Assembly (NCBI GenBank): GCA_031277015.1
Contig: JAISLZ010000046.1
Coordinates: 1-35,296, forward strand
DNA: 35,296 nt
Direction: 5' to 3'
Source of the DNA: Eubacteriales Family XIII. Incertae Sedis bacterium
GTDB taxonomy: Bacteria; Bacillota; Clostridia; Peptostreptococcales; Anaerovoracaceae
Shown here: positions 17,002 through 26,042 of the stretch, piece after piece
How the letters are laid out: every line of letters starts with the position of its first letter
Numbering within the stretch: the first letter of the stretch is position 1
Translations under genes and position numbers: made by a program
Notes under the pieces: generated by a model
What the model was told of the DNA's origin: nothing
Databases searched by the model: none
What the model saw: only the letters and a program-made list of their open reading frames with translations

Positions 17002-18429
17002 ATGGAAATTAATTATGAAGAATATGTTGCGGGTCTTGTAGCGAACGGCAGAAAGGCGCAGGAGGTGATCGACGGTTACTCCCAGGAGCGCGTTGACGAA
17101 CTCTGCGAGGCGATAGCATATGCGCTGACGGTGCCGGAGACGGCGCTTAAGTTCGGCGAAATGCTCGTGGCCGAGTCCGGCATGGGCATAGCTAAGGACA
17201 AGCAGCTCAAGATGTACAGCAAGGTCAAGGGGTCATGGGCGCAGATGAAGGGCAAGAAGTCCGTCGGTCTTGTGAACTCCGACAAGGAGACGGGTATAGA
17301 TACGTATGCCCGCCCGATGGGGGTCGTCGGTGCGATCATCCCTGTGACGAACGGAGAGGCGACGCCCGTCGTCAAGTCGCTCATGGCGATCAAGACGCGC
17401 AACGCCGTCATCCTGGCGCCGCACCCTAAGGCGCGCAACACGAACCTGGCCGTCACCGAGGCGATCAGGGAAGTCCTCCGCAAGTTCGACGCGCCCGTAG
17501 ATCTAGTGCAGGCGATAGGGCCCGAGTACGTGTCCGTCGAGTGTAGCCAGCAGCTCATGACGCAGGTCGATTTTATCCTCGCTACGGGTGGCACGCCGAT
17601 GGTGCGTCAGGCGTATTCGTCGGGCGTTCCTGCAATAGGCGTAGGGACCGGCAATGTCGTGTGCATCGTTGACGAAACCGTTGCTGATGAGTTGCCGCGC
17701 GTGGCCGATATGATCATCCGCTCAAAGACGTTCGACAACGCTACGTCGTGCTCGACTGAGAACAACATCATCGTCCTTGAGTCCGTCTATGACAAATGGG
17801 CGGAGGAGATGGCTAAGGTAGGCGCCGTGCTCATAAAGGAAGACAGTACCGATAAGGAGAAGGTAGTCAAGACCCTATGGCCCGAGACGCCCGAGAACCA
17901 CAACCTCAACCGCCACATTGTGGCGCAGCCGGCGAGCGAGATCGCGCGCCTCGCAGATGTGGACGTCCCGGAAGGCACGAAACTCATCATGGTGGAAGAA
18001 AACGGCGGCTTTGGTAACGAGTTCCCTCTCACCGGGGAAAAACTCTCGCCTGTTGCGGGCGTCAGGAAGGCGAAGGACTTCGAGGACGCTCTTGCAAAGA
18101 TGCTGAAGATATTAGATTACCAGGGCAAAGGTCACTCCGTCAGCATCCATACGAAGGACGACGCGCGTGTGACGAAGATGGGTGAGGTCGTGCCGGTCTG
18201 CAAAATCGTCGTGAACCAGCCTCAGTCGCTCGTGAACAGCGGTAGCTGGACATGCGGATATCCTGTTTCGATGACTCTAGGCTGTGGCACGTGGGGACAC
18301 AACAGCATCAGCCACAATGCTACATGGAAGGACCTTCTCAATTTCGTCTACGTCAGCCGCGAGATACCGAGCTGGCAGCCCTCGGACGATGAGCTTTTCA
18401 GCGAGAAGATAAGGGCAAAGCTCGCGTAG
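17002..18429 (+). CDS. CoA-acylating aldehyde dehydrogenase family protein (sulfoacetaldehyde dehydrogenase-like candidate)
   Basis: PMGVVGAIIPVTNGEATPVVKSLMAIKTRNAVILAPHPKA, ILATGGTPMVRQAYSSGVPAIGVGTGN, FDNATSCSTENNIIV catalytic Cys block of acylating dehydrogenases; SD aggagg at 16990-16998. Confidence 0.85.
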   Translation: MEINYEEYVAGLVANGRKAQEVIDGYSQERVDELCEAIAYALTVPETALKFGEMLVAESGMGIAKDKQLKMYSKVKGSWAQMKGKKSVGLVNSDKETGIDTYARPMGVVGAIIPVTNGEATPVVKSLMAIKTRNAVILAPHPKARNTNLAVTEAIREVLRKFDAPVDLVQAIGPEYVSVECSQQLMTQVDFILATGGTPMVRQAYSSGVPAIGVGTGNVVCIVDETVADELPRVADMIIRSKTFDNATSCSTENNIIVLESVYDKWAEEMAKVGAVLIKEDSTDKEKVVKTLWPETPENHNLNRHIVAQPASEIARLADVDVPEGTKLIMVEENGGFGNEFPLTGEKLSPVAGVRKAKDFEDALAKMLKILDYQGKGHSVSIHTKDDARVTKMGEVVPVCKIVVNQPQSLVNSGSWTCGYPVSMTLGCGTWGHNSISHNATWKDLLNFVYVSREIPSWQPSDDELFSEKIRAKLA

Positions 18430-18511
18430 CGATACGCGCATATCAACCGTGAGTGATAGTAACGCGCTGTCATAACAGGTGGTTATCAAACTGATAGAAA
18501 TGAGGCAAAAT

Positions 18512-19819
18512 ATGAGTGAAGTTAGAGAAAAATCAAAGAAATACAATCTCCATTCGTGGTCAGCGCAGAAGGCGCTTAAGCCTGCGGTGATCACAAAGGC
18601 GCAGGGCATCTTCTTCTGGGACGACGAGGGTAACAAGTATTACGATATGAGCGCGCAGCTCGTCAATTCCAATCTTGGCCACGGCAATAAGGCCCTGATC
18701 AATGCAATCAAGGACCAAGCGGACAAGCTACCCTTCATCGGCCCCGCCTACGCTATTGACGTGAGGGCCGATGCGGCGGAAGCCATCGTGAATTTTGCCG
18801 GCCCGGCGTTCAAGGGAGGCAAGGTATTCTTCACGAACGCGGGCGCCGAGGCCAACGAGAACGCGCTGAAGATCGCGAAACAGTACACGGGCAGATGGAA
18901 ATTCCTCTCCATGTACAATTCCTATCACGGATCCTCGTTCGGAGCCTCTGAGCTCACAGGCGAGCCCAGGCGGTTCACCTCGGAGCCGGGCGTACCCGGT
19001 TTCTATCACTTCGACGGGCCATATCCGTACAGGGCGCCCGCCCAGGTCACATTCAAGGATGAGGCCGACATGACGAAGTACTATCTCGACAGACTCGAGG
19101 AGAGCATGGTGCGGGAGGGGACGGAGCTCATCGCCGCGGTGTTTGTCGAGACCGTGGTCGGCTCGAACGGTGTCCTCGTGCCGCCTAAGGGCTACCTGCC
19201 GGGAGTGAAAAAACTCTGTGATAAGTACGGGATTTTGCTCGTATGCGACGAGGTCATGGCCGGATTCTACCGCACGGGCACGAAGTTCGCGTTTCAGCAG
19301 TTCGGAGTTAAGCCTGATATGGTCACCTTCGCAAAAGGCTCGACCTGCGGCTACGTCCCACTGGGCGGCGTCATCGTGAAGAAGGAGATTGCGAAGCACT
19401 TCGACAACAACAAGATGTGGAATGGACTCACCTATTCGGCCCACCCGATGGGCTGTGCGTGTTGCGTAGCGGCCATAGCTGAGTACGAGCGCCTCGATAT
19501 AGAAGGCAACGTGGCGAAGATCGGCAAGGTACTAGCGGAGGAACTGGATGGTCTTGCTGAGAAGCATCCCTGCATAGGCGAAGCGAGGCACATAGGACTG
19601 TTCGCACAGATAGAACTCGTGAAGGATAGGGCAACGAGAGAGCCGCTTTCCGTGCCTGATACGGTCAAAGCAGTTGGTATGCTGAAATCCGCGGGTTTTG
19701 CGACCTACAACAATCTTAATGGCATCATGGTTGCGCCGCCCCTCATCATTACGGAGAAGGAGCTGCGAGAGGGCATAGCCATACTTGACAAGGTGCTCGG
19801 CGAAGTCGATAAATGGTGA
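18512..19819 (+). CDS. Class III PLP-dependent aminotransferase (taurine-pyruvate aminotransferase-like candidate)
   Basis: YNLHSWSAQKALKPAVITKAQGIFFWDDEGNKYYDMSAQLVNSNLGHG, GGKVFFTNAGAEANENALKIAKQYTGR, LLVCDEVMAGFYRTGTKFAFQQFGVKPDMVTFAKG. Start set at 18512 (MSEVREKSKKYN). Confidence 0.85.
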   Translation: MSEVREKSKKYNLHSWSAQKALKPAVITKAQGIFFWDDEGNKYYDMSAQLVNSNLGHGNKALINAIKDQADKLPFIGPAYAIDVRADAAEAIVNFAGPAFKGGKVFFTNAGAEANENALKIAKQYTGRWKFLSMYNSYHGSSFGASELTGEPRRFTSEPGVPGFYHFDGPYPYRAPAQVTFKDEADMTKYYLDRLEESMVREGTELIAAVFVETVVGSNGVLVPPKGYLPGVKKLCDKYGILLVCDEVMAGFYRTGTKFAFQQFGVKPDMVTFAKGSTCGYVPLGGVIVKKEIAKHFDNNKMWNGLTYSAHPMGCACCVAAIAEYERLDIEGNVAKIGKVLAEELDGLAEKHPCIGEARHIGLFAQIELVKDRATREPLSVPDTVKAVGMLKSAGFATYNNLNGIMVAPPLIITEKELREGIAILDKVLGEVDKW

Positions 19820-19857
19820 AATAGTACAAGCGAGTGTCATATCTGTATCTGATTAAC

Positions 19858-19886
19858 AGGAAGCCGCCTTATTTGGGCGGCTTCCT
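19858..19886 (+). terminator. Strong hairpin after the aminotransferase, possible terminator without a T tract
   Basis: 11-bp perfect stem aggaagccgcc/ggcggcttcct with a 7-nt loop; followed by ggatcgatac rather than a T run. Confidence 0.5.
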
Positions 19887-19919
19887 GGATCGATACAACG
19901 TCAAATATTTGAACAGGCG

Positions 19920-19948
19920 TTTACTTTTTTTTAGAACTATGGTATTCT
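19920..19948 (+). promoter_or_regulatory. Candidate lexA promoter
   Basis: TTTACT - 17 nt - TATTCT. Confidence 0.45.
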
Positions 19949-20079
19949 GTTTATGTAAAAAATAGGGCATCATTTCTGTGTCAGTATGCCTGTGCAACGA
20001 TAGAGTCTGTTGCGGATGCTGCGTGTGAATTGGAGCGACCTTGCGGATGGCACCCGCTGTGTTAAAAAGGAGGTCCGGT

Positions 20080-20718
20080 ATGGATGAACTCAAACCGAGG
20101 GAAAGGCAGATACTTGAATTTATGAAGAAGCAGATAGCGAGCAAAGGCTATCCGCCGACGGTCAGGGAGATCAATGCCGCGCTCGGCATCAAATCCACGT
20201 CCACCACCCACAAGGACATCGAAAGGCTCGAGCACAAAGGGTATATCAGGAAGGATCCATCCAAGCCCAGGGCTATCATGGTGACGGATTCTTCGGATCC
20301 CGGCTCCGCGGGGGGCGTCAGCATGGAGCGGCATGATGTTATCGACATACCTCTTGTCGGTCGGATTGCCGCAGGCGAGCCTATCAAGTCAGAGCAGAAC
20401 ATAGAGGAGTTTGTCCCAGTTCCGGCCTCGTACGTCAAGGGGGAGAACTTCATGTTGAGAGTCCATGGCAGCAGCATGATAGAGGCGGGCATTCTCGATG
20501 GTGATCTCATCCTCGTGCAGCAACAGTCGACAGCTGACAACGGTGACATCGTGGTGGCCATGCTGGACAGCTTTGAGAGCGAGGCCACGGTCAAGACCTT
20601 CTATCGTGAAGACGGACACGTGAGATTGCAGCCGCAGAACAGCTCCATGAGCCCCATTGTCGTAGACGACGTGGCCGTGCTGGGTAAGGTCAAGGGAGTG
20701 TTCCGCTATCTGAATTGA
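20080..20718 (+). CDS. lexA: LexA repressor
   Basis: MDELKPRERQILEFMKKQIASKGYPPTVREINAALGIKS, cleavage region VGRIAAGEP, catalytic HGSSM and EATVKTF. Start at 20080 after an aaggagg SD. Confidence 0.96.
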   Translation: MDELKPRERQILEFMKKQIASKGYPPTVREINAALGIKSTSTTHKDIERLEHKGYIRKDPSKPRAIMVTDSSDPGSAGGVSMERHDVIDIPLVGRIAAGEPIKSEQNIEEFVPVPASYVKGENFMLRVHGSSMIEAGILDGDLILVQQQSTADNGDIVVAMLDSFESEATVKTFYREDGHVRLQPQNSSMSPIVVDDVAVLGKVKGVFRYLN

Positions 20719-20743
20719 CAAGCGCCCTGCATTTTGATATAGT
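20715..20743 (+). promoter_or_regulatory. Promoter of the infC-rpmI-rplT operon, overlapping the lexA stop codon
   Basis: TTGACA - 17 nt - TATAGT. Confidence 0.8.
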
Positions 20744-20749
20744 AATCTG

Positions 20750-20880
20750 GTAAGACAAGTAGAGGCTATCCGCTTCTCACCTCGTCGGTTATGGCAGGCA
20801 GGTAGATTATCCCAAACTCGCGCGCATGTGCCGAAAAGAGGAACGACAGAGCGGATATCCATGTATCCGCTCTTAATATT
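20750..20880 (+). ncRNA. L20-leader-like cis-regulatory RNA upstream of infC
   Basis: agaggctatccgcttctcacctc followed by the hairpin agagcggata-tccatg-tatccgctct; positioned between the infC promoter and infC, as in known L20 autoregulatory leaders. Confidence 0.72.
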
Positions 20881-20917
20881 AGGGCTGAAAAAGGCAAGTA
20901 AGAAAGGTGGTAATAAG

Positions 20918-21556
20918 ATAGGCAGACAACATAACCCGCGCCACGGCAGAGGCCCGGCGCCCAAGAGCAATCTGATCAACGAGGAAATAAAGGCGAACGA
21001 ACTGAGGGTCATAGACGATAGCGGTGAGCAAGCCGGGATAATGCTTCGTGAAACGGCTCTACAGTTCGCGGATAGCCGCAACCTTGATCTTGTTCTCATC
21101 TCGCCGGGCGCAAAGCCGCCCGTTGCGAGGGTCATGGATTACGGGAAATACCGGTACGAACAGCAAAAGCGGGAAAAAGAGGCTAAGAAAAAGCAGAAGA
21201 TCATCCAGGTCAAGGAGGTAAGGCTCAGTCCATCGATAGAGGAACACGATCTTTTCGTCAAATCCTCACACGCGGCAAAGTTTCTCGACGAGGGAGACAA
21301 GGTCAAGGTCAGTCTCCGGTTCCGTGGCAGGGAGCGCGGACGTACGCAGAAGGGTTTTGAAGTGATGGAACACTTTGCGGAAGCGGTGAAGGACAACGGC
21401 GCGCCCGAAAAGAACGCTGCTTTTGAGGGTCGCAACCTCGTGATGATACTCGCGCCGCTGGCCGACAAGGTGAAGCGGGTCAAGGCGAAGGTTCCTGCCG
21501 AAGATGGCGGGCTGGATGCTACTAATAACACAAACAATGTCGATAATGACCAATGA
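20918..21556 (+). CDS. infC: Translation initiation factor IF-3
   Basis: NLINEEIKANELRVIDDSGEQAGIMLRETALQFADSRNLDLVLISPGAKPPVARVMDYGKYRYEQQKREKEAKKKQK. Proposed start is a noncanonical AUA at 20918, 7 nt after aaaggtgg; the ATG at 20828 lies inside the leader RNA. Confidence 0.88.
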   Translation: MGRQHNPRHGRGPAPKSNLINEEIKANELRVIDDSGEQAGIMLRETALQFADSRNLDLVLISPGAKPPVARVMDYGKYRYEQQKREKEAKKKQKIIQVKEVRLSPSIEEHDLFVKSSHAAKFLDEGDKVKVSLRFRGRERGRTQKGFEVMEHFAEAVKDNGAPEKNAAFEGRNLVMILAPLADKVKRVKAKVPAEDGGLDATNNTNNVDNDQ

Positions 21557-21571
21557 TACAAGGAGGAGAAT

Positions 21572-21772
21572 ATGGGCAAAAACAAAATGAAGACACACCG
21601 TGGCGCCGCCAAGCGTTTCCGGCTGACCGGAACGGGTAAGCTCAAGAGGAACAAGGCTTACAAGAGCCACATCCTCAACAAGAAAACGGCGAAGCGCAAG
21701 AGGGGCCTCAGGCAGGCGACGATCCTCACTTCGGCCGATCTTACGCGCATCAAACGCTCGTTGGGGAAATAG
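21572..21772 (+). CDS. rpmI: 50S ribosomal protein L35
   Basis: [53 protein letters not shown]. Confidence 0.97.
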   Translation: MGKNKMKTHRGAAKRFRLTGTGKLKRNKAYKSHILNKKTAKRKRGLRQATILTSADLTRIKRSLGK

Positions 21773-21796
21773 AAACACAGGGATAGGAGACAGGAA

Positions 21797-22180
21797 ATGG
21801 CTAGAGTAAAAAAGGGTCTCGCCGCCCATAAAAGGCACAAAAAGATACTGAAGCTAGCGAAGGGATACTACGGACAAAAGAGCAAAGTCTTTCGCGCCGC
21901 CAACCCCGCGGTCATGCGCGCGCTCGCGTCCGCCTACGTCGGTAGGAAGCGCAAAAAGCGCGATTATAGACGCTTGTGGATAGCTCGTATCAATGCGGGC
22001 GCCAGGTTAAACGGGCTTTCGTACAGTCGACTCATGAACGGGCTGAAGGTCTCGGGCGTTGAGATCAATAGGAAGATGCTATCGGAGATGGCCATATCAG
22101 ACAGCGCTGGTTTTGCGCAACTCTGCGAAAAGGCCAAGTCCGCGGCTTCAGGCCGTCAGGCGACCTCCGGTAGGGAATGA
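21797..22180 (+). CDS. rplT: 50S ribosomal protein L20
   Basis: [70 protein letters not shown]. Confidence 0.97.
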   Translation: MARVKKGLAAHKRHKKILKLAKGYYGQKSKVFRAANPAVMRALASAYVGRKRKKRDYRRLWIARINAGARLNGLSYSRLMNGLKVSGVEINRKMLSEMAISDSAGFAQLCEKAKSAASGRQATSGRE

Positions 22181-22188
22181 GGTAGAAT

Positions 22189-22698
22189 ATGCGTTGTCCA
22201 TTCTGCGGCAATGAGGATACGAAGGTCATAGATTCCAGACCTACAGAAGAAGGTCAGGCTATAAGGCGGCGCAGGGAATGTGAGGAGTGCGCCAAGCGCT
22301 TCACGACCTACGAAAAGGTCGAGGAAATCACTCTCATGGTGGTCAAGAAGGACGGCAGCCGTGAGGTATTTGACCGCAACAAGATCATGAATGGCATCAT
22401 CAGGGCCTGCGAGAAGCGCCCCGTCCCCATAGCCGACATCGAGAAGATCGTGTACGAGGTCGAACGCGCGCTGAACAACATGATGGAAAAGGAAATGGAA
22501 TCCTCTCTCATCGGTGAATACGTCATGGATCACCTAAAAAATCTGGATGACGTCGCTTTCGTCAGGTTTGCTTCTGTATACAGACAGTTCACCGATGCGG
22601 AGAGTTTTCGCGAGGAAATCGACAAGATACTGGGTAAGGGAAGTGACAGGAAACAGCCGTCCCGGTCATCGGGAAGCGGCAAGGGAAGGAAGCGATGA
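22189..22698 (+). CDS. nrdR: Transcriptional repressor NrdR
   Basis: MRCPFCGNEDTKVIDSRPTEEGQAIRRRRECEECAKRFTTYEKVE, ATP-cone region following. Confidence 0.96.
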   Translation: MRCPFCGNEDTKVIDSRPTEEGQAIRRRRECEECAKRFTTYEKVEEITLMVVKKDGSREVFDRNKIMNGIIRACEKRPVPIADIEKIVYEVERALNNMMEKEMESSLIGEYVMDHLKNLDDVAFVRFASVYRQFTDAESFREEIDKILGKGSDRKQPSRSSGSGKGRKR

Positions 22699-23366
22699 AT
22701 ACCAGTTCCGACCGCGTTCGCGTAGCGATCGACGGTCCGTCTGGAGCGGGTAAGAGCACCGTGGCAAAGCGTGTCGCAGAGGCAATAGGGGCGGACTACA
22801 TAGATACGGGTGCCATGTACAGGGCTGTCGCCCTCAAATTGCTGAGGGACGGCGTCGATCCGGCATCCGACATCGACGGGCTTGTGGATCTGCTGTCGCA
22901 TACCGATATCAATTTTACACAGGGGAATGTCATGCTCGATGGCGAGGACGTTACGAGCATGATACGTTCGCCCGATGTGACCGCCATGGCTTCACGCTGT
23001 AGCGCGTTCGCGCCTGTGCGCGAGAAGCTTGTCGGGCTTCAGAGGAAGATGGGTGACGCTAAGAGCGTCGTCATGGACGGACGTGACATAGGCACCAATG
23101 TCTTTCCCGATGCGGAGTACAAGTTTTATCTTACCGCGTCCACTGAGGAGCGTGCAAGACGGCGATACGCTGAGATGACGGAGGCTGGCGGTGTTGCGGA
23201 CTATCGAGAGGTACTGGACGCGATCAAAAAGAGAGACTACGATGACGCCCATAGATCATTGAACCCGCTCCAAAGAGCGGATTACGCGATCCTCATAGAT
23301 ACGGACGGCATGGGAATAGAGGAAGTGATCACAAAAATACTTTCATATATGGGAAACACTGATTGA
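22695..23366 (+). CDS. cmk: Cytidylate kinase
   Basis: VRVAIDGPSGAGKSTVAKRVAEAIGADYIDTGAMYRAVALK, VVMDGRDIGTNVFPDAEYKFYLTAS. Confidence 0.95.
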   Translation: MNTSSDRVRVAIDGPSGAGKSTVAKRVAEAIGADYIDTGAMYRAVALKLLRDGVDPASDIDGLVDLLSHTDINFTQGNVMLDGEDVTSMIRSPDVTAMASRCSAFAPVREKLVGLQRKMGDAKSVVMDGRDIGTNVFPDAEYKFYLTASTEERARRRYAEMTEAGGVADYREVLDAIKKRDYDDAHRSLNPLQRADYAILIDTDGMGIEEVITKILSYMGNTD

Positions 23367-23394
23367 TCCTATATGTGATTTTAGCTTCCTATGA

Positions 23395-23400
23395 TATAAT
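23395..23400 (+). promoter_or_regulatory. Candidate extended -10 promoter for radC/mre genes
   Basis: TGaTATAAT (ctatgatataat) upstream of radC. Confidence 0.5.
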
Positions 23401-23424
23401 ATTGTTCGACAGGCACGCTGTGGG

Positions 23425-24132
23425 ATGATCCCGGACGAAAGGATGAGGATCATGTCACGGATTAAAGAATTACCGCAGTCAGAGCGTCCGCGCGAGAGGC
23501 TGATCGCACTCGGGGCAAAGGCGCTGTCGAACCAGGAGCTTCTCGCGTTGCTCATCGGCAGCGGGCTTCAGGGAGAGTCGGCGATGGCCCTCGCGCTCAG
23601 GGTGCTCGGGTATACCGACGAGGGTATCATGTGGCTACAGACCGCTTCTTCGGAGGAGCTTTCGCGGATAACCGGCATCGGCGAGGCAATCGCTTGCCGG
23701 ATATCCGCGGCGGCGGAGCTCGGCAGGCGTATAGCGGAAGGTATGGCCGCGCAGCATATCCGCTTCGACTCCCCGGATGGCATAGCGTCGTTTCTGATGG
23801 AGGATATGCGCTATGCGAGGAACGAGATATTCAAGATACTCCTGTTTAACGTTCGCGGCGAGATGATGGGACGTGAGCTAGTTTCGGCAGGTGGTATCAA
23901 TTCCTCGATAGTGGACGCGAGAGAAGTATTTCGCCCTGCTGTCAGGCGCGGCGCTGCGAGCATCGTGCTAGTCCACAATCATCCGAGCGGTGATCCTTCC
24001 CCTAGCTCGCAGGACATAGATGTGACAGATTCCCTCACAAAGGCGGGAGAGGTGCTTGGGATCAAAGTGATCGATCATCTGATCATAGGAGATGGATGCT
24101 TCACGAGCTTCAGGCGCGAAGGCCTGATATAA
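23425..24132 (+). CDS. radC: RadC family JAB-domain protein
   Basis: SERPRERLIALGAKALSNQELLALLIGSG, VLVHNHPSGDPSPSSQDIDVT (JAMM motif). The start may be at the internal MSRIKELPQ (23452). Confidence 0.94.
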   Translation: MIPDERMRIMSRIKELPQSERPRERLIALGAKALSNQELLALLIGSGLQGESAMALALRVLGYTDEGIMWLQTASSEELSRITGIGEAIACRISAAAELGRRIAEGMAAQHIRFDSPDGIASFLMEDMRYARNEIFKILLFNVRGEMMGRELVSAGGINSSIVDAREVFRPAVRRGAASIVLVHNHPSGDPSPSSQDIDVTDSLTKAGEVLGIKVIDHLIIGDGCFTSFRREGLI

Positions 24133-24177
24133 AACAGTGGTCCACATGAATGTTGTACGATAGAAACGAGGCATGAT

Positions 24178-25215
24178 ATGTTCGGTATCGGAGGCAGAGA
24201 CGTAGGAATAGATCTTGGCACAGCCAATACCTTGGTGTACATTAAGGGTAAGGGCATCGTGCTGAACCAGCCTTCGGTCATCGCCGTGGATACTTTCGCG
24301 CGTCGCATCCTCGCGGTGGGGCTTGAGGCGAAGAAGATGATAGGCCGGGTCCCTAAGCACATCAAGGTGGTCAGGCCGCTCGAGGATGGTGTCATCTCAA
24401 ACTTTGAGATGACGGCTGAGATGCTTCGCGTATTCATAAGCAAGGCGATAGATAAAGGGTCGAGGCTCTCAAGCATACGCGTGGTCGTCGGCGTACCGTC
24501 CGGCGTTACTGAGGTCGAGAAACGCGCGGTTGAGGAGGTCGTGCGGTCCATGGGGGCGAAAGACGTATACATCCTCGACGAGCCTATGGCGGCAGCTATC
24601 GGGGTAGGTCTTCCGATCGATGGCCCGACAGGATGCATGGTCGCGGATATCGGCGGCGGCACGTCAGATATCGCCATCATAGCCCTCGAAGGCATCGTCG
24701 TGAGCACTTCCATCAGACATGCTGGCGACAAGTTCAACGAAGCGATCGTCGGCTACATGAGGAAGAACTACGAACTCCTCATCGGCGAGGCCATGGCGGA
24801 GGAGCTCAAGATAGAGATAGGATGCGCGTGGATAGATCCTAAGGAAGCCAAGAAGGGCTTCCGGGAATGGGAGGCCAGCGGACGGGATATAGTGTCCGGC
24901 CTTCCCCGTACATATACGGTCACATCAAGGGATATATATGACGCCCTACAGGAATCGATACAGGTCATAGTGGACGGCATCAAGCAGACACTTGAGAACG
25001 CGCCCCCGGCCATAGCCGAGGATATCGTTCATATGGGGATCGTACTCACCGGTGGAGGCGCCTTGATTCGCGGCCTCGACAGGCTCATATCGGAGGAAAC
25101 GGGGCTGAGCGTCATCATTGCCGAGAATGCCCTTGAGGCGGTTGCTGAGGGTGCGGGCACCTGCCTGTCGAACATAGACAAGCTCGAAAGGTACGCAAGC
25201 TACTACAAAAAATGA
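24178..25215 (+). CDS. mreB: Rod shape-determining protein MreB
   Basis: DVGIDLGTANTLVYIKGKGIVLNQPSVIAVD, PRDIGGGTSDIAIIALEGIV region, LTGGGALIRGLDRLISEETGL. Confidence 0.97.
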   Translation: MFGIGGRDVGIDLGTANTLVYIKGKGIVLNQPSVIAVDTFARRILAVGLEAKKMIGRVPKHIKVVRPLEDGVISNFEMTAEMLRVFISKAIDKGSRLSSIRVVVGVPSGVTEVEKRAVEEVVRSMGAKDVYILDEPMAAAIGVGLPIDGPTGCMVADIGGGTSDIAIIALEGIVVSTSIRHAGDKFNEAIVGYMRKNYELLIGEAMAEELKIEIGCAWIDPKEAKKGFREWEASGRDIVSGLPRTYTVTSRDIYDALQESIQVIVDGIKQTLENAPPAIAEDIVHMGIVLTGGGALIRGLDRLISEETGLSVIIAENALEAVAEGAGTCLSNIDKLERYASYYKK

Positions 25216-26042
25216 GATGGTTTGCACGGCATAGATTTCTCACGATCATTGCTGCCGTCTTGGCGGCGCTCGTCGTCTTGTTTGCTGTTTCGGTAAATCT
25301 CCAGGGGGACGACACACTAGCGGGCAAGGCCGCTCGATCGTTTGTCACCTTTGCCCAAAAGCCTTTTATTTCATTAAAAGACAAAATTCTGGGAAATGAT
25401 GCGGAAGCAGGCGTTCGAAGCAGGGACGAGATAGATAAATTGCAGTCCGAGATAGAGGAATTGAAGCTGGAGTTGCAGATGTCCAAGCTCACAGCTGAGG
25501 AATATGCGGAGTTAAAGACGTTGTCTGAGGGTCTGAACATGGTCGATCCATCCGTGGCCATTAAGCCCGTGGCTGCGGATGTCATCTCGTACAGCAACAC
25601 CGACACGTTCAACATTTTCACGGTGGATGTCGGCTCTGAGGAGGGCGTTGTGCGCGATTCGGTAGTCATATGCGGCAACGGGCTCGTGGGTCGTGTGATC
25701 AGCTCCGACAAGGGATGGGCGCGTGTCGTCTCTATCACGGACGAGAACAACCGCATAGGTTTTCAGGTGGCGGAACAAAAGGATGGCCGGAACGTGAGCT
25801 TTCTCGGTATCTGCTCCGGAGACGGTGAAGGCAATATGAAGGGAAACCTGCTTGATGAGGAGGGCTTTGCAAAGGAAGGCGACGAGGTGATCACCTCTGG
25901 CCTTGGCGGTATATACCCCGCGGGACTCACGATAGGTAAGGTGACGAAAGCAGGATATACGAAAAAGAGCCAATTGTTGGAAGTGACGATAGAACCCGCC
26001 GCGTACTTTAAAGGTTTGAAAAAAGTGGTGATTCTCATATGA
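25212..26042 (+). CDS. mreC: Rod shape-determining protein MreC
   Basis: N-terminal TM, coiled coil, then TVDVGSEEGVVRDSVVICGNGLVGRVISSDKGWARVVSITD...VITSGLGGIYPAGLTIGKV. Confidence 0.93.
   Translation: MRWFARHRFLTIIAAVLAALVVLFAVSVNLQGDDTLAGKAARSFVTFAQKPFISLKDKILGNDAEAGVRSRDEIDKLQSEIEELKLELQMSKLTAEEYAELKTLSEGLNMVDPSVAIKPVAADVISYSNTDTFNIFTVDVGSEEGVVRDSVVICGNGLVGRVISSDKGWARVVSITDENNRIGFQVAEQKDGRNVSFLGICSGDGEGNMKGNLLDEEGFAKEGDEVITSGLGGIYPAGLTIGKVTKAGYTKKSQLLEVTIEPAAYFKGLKKVVILI

Noticed and set aside
18728-19444. 238-aa minus-strand ORF inside the aminotransferase
   Set aside because: Shadow ORF in GC-rich coding sequence; no domain recognised.
19933-19948. SOS-box-like agaactatggtattct near the lexA promoter
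   Set aside because: Only partly palindromic and does not match GAAC-N4-GTTC; without a motif scan of other SOS genes I would not call it.
20389-21135. 248-aa minus-strand ORF over lexA and infC
   Set aside because: Antisense to two well-supported genes; no recognisable domain.
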